From positions 1 through 14,609 of the forward strand of contig BNTT01000069.1 in the NCBI GenBank assembly GCA_025996815.1: 14,609 nucleotides of DNA. Reading direction: 5' to 3'. The notes under the pieces are model-generated. The model was not told the DNA's origin. It did not search any database and was given only the letters and a program-made list of their open reading frames with translations. Numbering within the stretch: position 1 is the first letter of the stretch; the number at the start of each line of letters is the position of its first letter. This document shows positions 13,122 to 14,609 of the stretch, in pieces. Source of the DNA: Bacteroidia bacterium (lineage in GTDB: Bacteria; Bacteroidota; Bacteroidia; Bacteroidales; Azobacteroidaceae). The translations under genes were made by a program, and so were the position numbers.

Positions 13122-14201
13122 TCATCCCGCCATATATTTTGCCAACTGTTCCGCACACAAATCATAAACATTCATGCCCCTATACCGCTTATACCAATCC
13201 ACCGTCAAAGCCACACATTGGTTGATATTCATCTTTGGCTCCCAGCCCAGCTCAAACTTGGCTTTTGAAATATCCAGCATCAGCAACTTGGCTTCGTGCA
13301 GGGCATTGGGGTCGGAAAGGTCTTTTAGTTCGCCGCTTCCGTAATTGGCAATCACTTTCGTTGCCACATCCCAAACGGTGGCGATGCTTTCGGTGCGAGG
13401 ACCAAAGTTCCAACCTTCGGAAAATTTTGTGGGATTATTCCACATTTGCTGCGCCAGCAGCAAATAGCCGCTTAGCGGCTCCAGCACGTGCTGCCACGGG
13501 CGAATCGCTTTTGGGCTGCGAATGTTGATGGGTTTGCCTGCTTCCAATGCCTTGATGCAATCAGGAATGATGCGGTCTAATGCCCAATCGCCGCCGCCGA
13601 TGACGTTTCCGGCTCGTGCGCTGGCAATGGATTTGCCGTGTTTTGCGTAGTCATTTGGATTGAAAAAACTCCTTCGCCAACTGCTGATGGCTATTTCGGC
13701 GGCACCCTTGCTGCTCGAATAAGGGTCATAGCCGCCCATCGGCTCATTTTCGCGATAGCCCCAGATTTGTTCTTTGTTTTCATAACATTTGTCGGTCGTA
13801 ATCATCACGCCCACTTTCACGCTCGCCGTGGCGCGAATGGCTTCGAGCACATTGATTGTGCCCATCACATTCGTTTCGTAGGTTTCCACCGGAATGTCGT
13901 AACTCAACCGCACTATTGGTTGCGCCGCCAAATGAAAAACGAGCTCCGGTTGGTGTTTTTGAAAAATCTCTTTCATCAATTTTCCATCCCGAATGTCACC
14001 CCGTAAATCCGTAATCTTGTTTTTCAGACCGCTCAGCAGATAATTGTCGCGCTCTGTGCAAGGGTCAAGAGCCACGCCAATCACTTCTGCGCCCAATTCG
14101 TGCAGCCAGATAGATAGCCACGAGCCTTTGAAGCCGGTGTGACCGGTTACGAGCACTCGTTTTCCCTTGTAAAAATTAGCAAATATGTCTATTGTATTCA
14201 T
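13122..14201 (-). CDS. rfbG: CDP-glucose 4,6-dehydratase
   Basis: The 359-residue enzyme converts CDP-D-glucose to CDP-4-keto-6-deoxyglucose, the branch point to 3,6-dideoxyhexoses of O-antigens. It is a short-chain dehydrogenase-type epimerase. The NAD-binding TGHTGFKG is at residues 19-26, FHLAAQP marks the next strand, ITTDKCY the catalytic Thr region, and YSSSK (Tyr161, Lys165) the active-site pair. KGSWLS after the glycine motif and RPWQHVLEPLSGYL are hallmarks of the RfbG group, and the length is normal. The ATG at 14201 is chosen because it overlaps the rfbF stop (ATGA); GTG 14216 and ATG 14207 are alternatives. The expected next gene of the pathway (rfbH, ketodehydratase) is not downstream; the DUF4062 gene is there instead. 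Confidence 0.94.
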   Translation of the reverse strand: MNTIDIFANFYKGKRVLVTGHTGFKGSWLSIWLHELGAEVIGVALDPCTERDNYLLSGLKNKITDLRGDIRDGKLMKEIFQKHQPELVFHLAAQPIVRLSYDIPVETYETNVMGTINVLEAIRATASVKVGVMITTDKCYENKEQIWGYRENEPMGGYDPYSSSKGAAEIAISSWRRSFFNPNDYAKHGKSIASARAGNVIGGGDWALDRIIPDCIKALEAGKPINIRSPKAIRPWQHVLEPLSGYLLLAQQMWNNPTKFSEGWNFGPRTESIATVWDVATKVIANYGSGELKDLSDPNALHEAKLLMLDISKAKFELGWEPKMNINQCVALTVDWYKRYRGMNVYDLCAEQLAKYMAG

Positions 14202-14609
14202 TTCCATACTTTCCACGGTGCGTTGCCACTATTCCACAATCCATTCAACTCCAAATTATCGCGCAAAATGTCCATTGGTTTCCAAAAGCCGCGATGCTTA
14301 TAGGCAAACATTTTTTCGGCGGCAGCAATCTGTTCCAGCGGACTTTTTTCAAAAACACAGGTGTCATCGCCATCAGGGATGTAATTAAACACTTCCGGCT
14401 CGCACACGAAGAAGCCTGCATTTATCCAGTTGCCATCGCCGTCGGGCTTTTCCAAAAACGATTTTACCTGATTCTTCTCATCAATATCCAACATGCCAAA
14501 CTTTCCCATAGGTTTATACGCTGTTAATGAAAGTGTAGCTTTGGATTGCTCATGCGATTTTATGGTAGCGGCAATATCCAAATCAGCCACTCCATCACCG
14601 TAAGTCAAT
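14198..14609 (-). CDS. rfbF: Glucose-1-phosphate cytidylyltransferase, C-terminal part
   Basis: About 137 residues are present; the gene runs out of the window at its 5' side (the family is about 257 residues). The enzyme makes CDP-glucose from CTP and glucose-1-phosphate, supplying RfbG. Visible features are LTYGDGVADLD (the metal-binding Asp of sugar nucleotidyltransferases), FLEKPDGDGNWINAGFFV with the sugar-binding Glu-Lys and Asn-Ala-Gly-Phe, EKSPLEQIAA, and GFWKPMDILRDNLELN, where Trp-Lys-Pro-Met-Asp is typical of RfbF. The stop overlaps the rfbG start by 4 bp, so the two act as one translational unit. Confidence 0.95.
   Translation of the reverse strand, partial: LTYGDGVADLDIAATIKSHEQSKATLSLTAYKPMGKFGMLDIDEKNQVKSFLEKPDGDGNWINAGFFVCEPEVFNYIPDGDDTCVFEKSPLEQIAAAEKMFAYKHRGFWKPMDILRDNLELNGLWNSGNAPWKVWK

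Noticed and set aside
13440..13485. Palindrome agccgcttagcggct within rfbG as an inserted element
   Set aside because: It encodes the family-conserved EPLSGYL stretch, so the symmetry is coincidental.

Overview
The window looks like a piece of an uncultured Bacteroidota (probably Bacteroidales) genome. Six promoters carry the Bacteroidota -7 element TAnnTTTG (TACCTTTG five times, TAACTTTG once). The gene families also fit: a Bacteroidales-type nucleoside kinase, a Mip-like FKBP lipoprotein, a patatin/Omp85 fusion and DUF3990/DUF3791 genes. No rRNA, tRNA, CRISPR or complete transposase gene was seen.

Layout. Positions 1-532 hold a broken AbiEi/AbiEii toxin-antitoxin remnant whose 5' end is fused to a fold-back copy of the neighbouring asnC gene. 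Positions 510-1854 (minus) are an FKBP isomerase followed by a Lrp/AsnC regulator in one operon. Positions 1855-2647 have no intact gene: they hold an FKBP promoter, a relic of an AAA+ ATPase gene, a pair of 35-37 bp hairpin repeats, and a 363-bp inverted-repeat element filled with a 10-bp tandem repeat. The end of that element touches the promoter of the nucleoside kinase at 2648-4150. Positions 4169-5086 (minus) are a three-gene, overlapping DUF3791/DUF3990/small-protein cassette, a candidate ADP-ribosyltransferase toxin-antitoxin module. It is divergent from an orphan MNT nucleotidyltransferase (5176-5475), and their promoters are interleaved.

Positions 5568-9106 (minus) are an M3 (Dcp-like) oligopeptidase and a small RecD/Dda-like helicase. 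The peptidase gene carries two different palindromic repeats that read through in frame. Divergent from it, a patatin-like phospholipase with an outer-membrane barrel (9208-11523) starts almost directly at its transcription start. It ends tail to tail, with an 11-bp overlap, against a gene on the other strand. That gene (11513-13105) joins DUF4062 to an AlbA-regulator-like ATPase and a winged helix, and contains a 7x12-bp repeat. It follows closely downstream of rfbG and rfbF (CDP-glucose branch of dideoxysugar synthesis), whose 5' part leaves the window.

The main themes are repeat-driven plasticity (fold-back junction, long inverted repeat, in-frame palindromes, sorted tandem arrays) and several defence or toxin-antitoxin type loci, some decayed. 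The least explained objects are the 363-bp inverted-repeat element, the in-frame palindromes in the peptidase, and the DUF3990 and DUF4062 loci. All functional calls come from reading motifs by eye; no database search was run.
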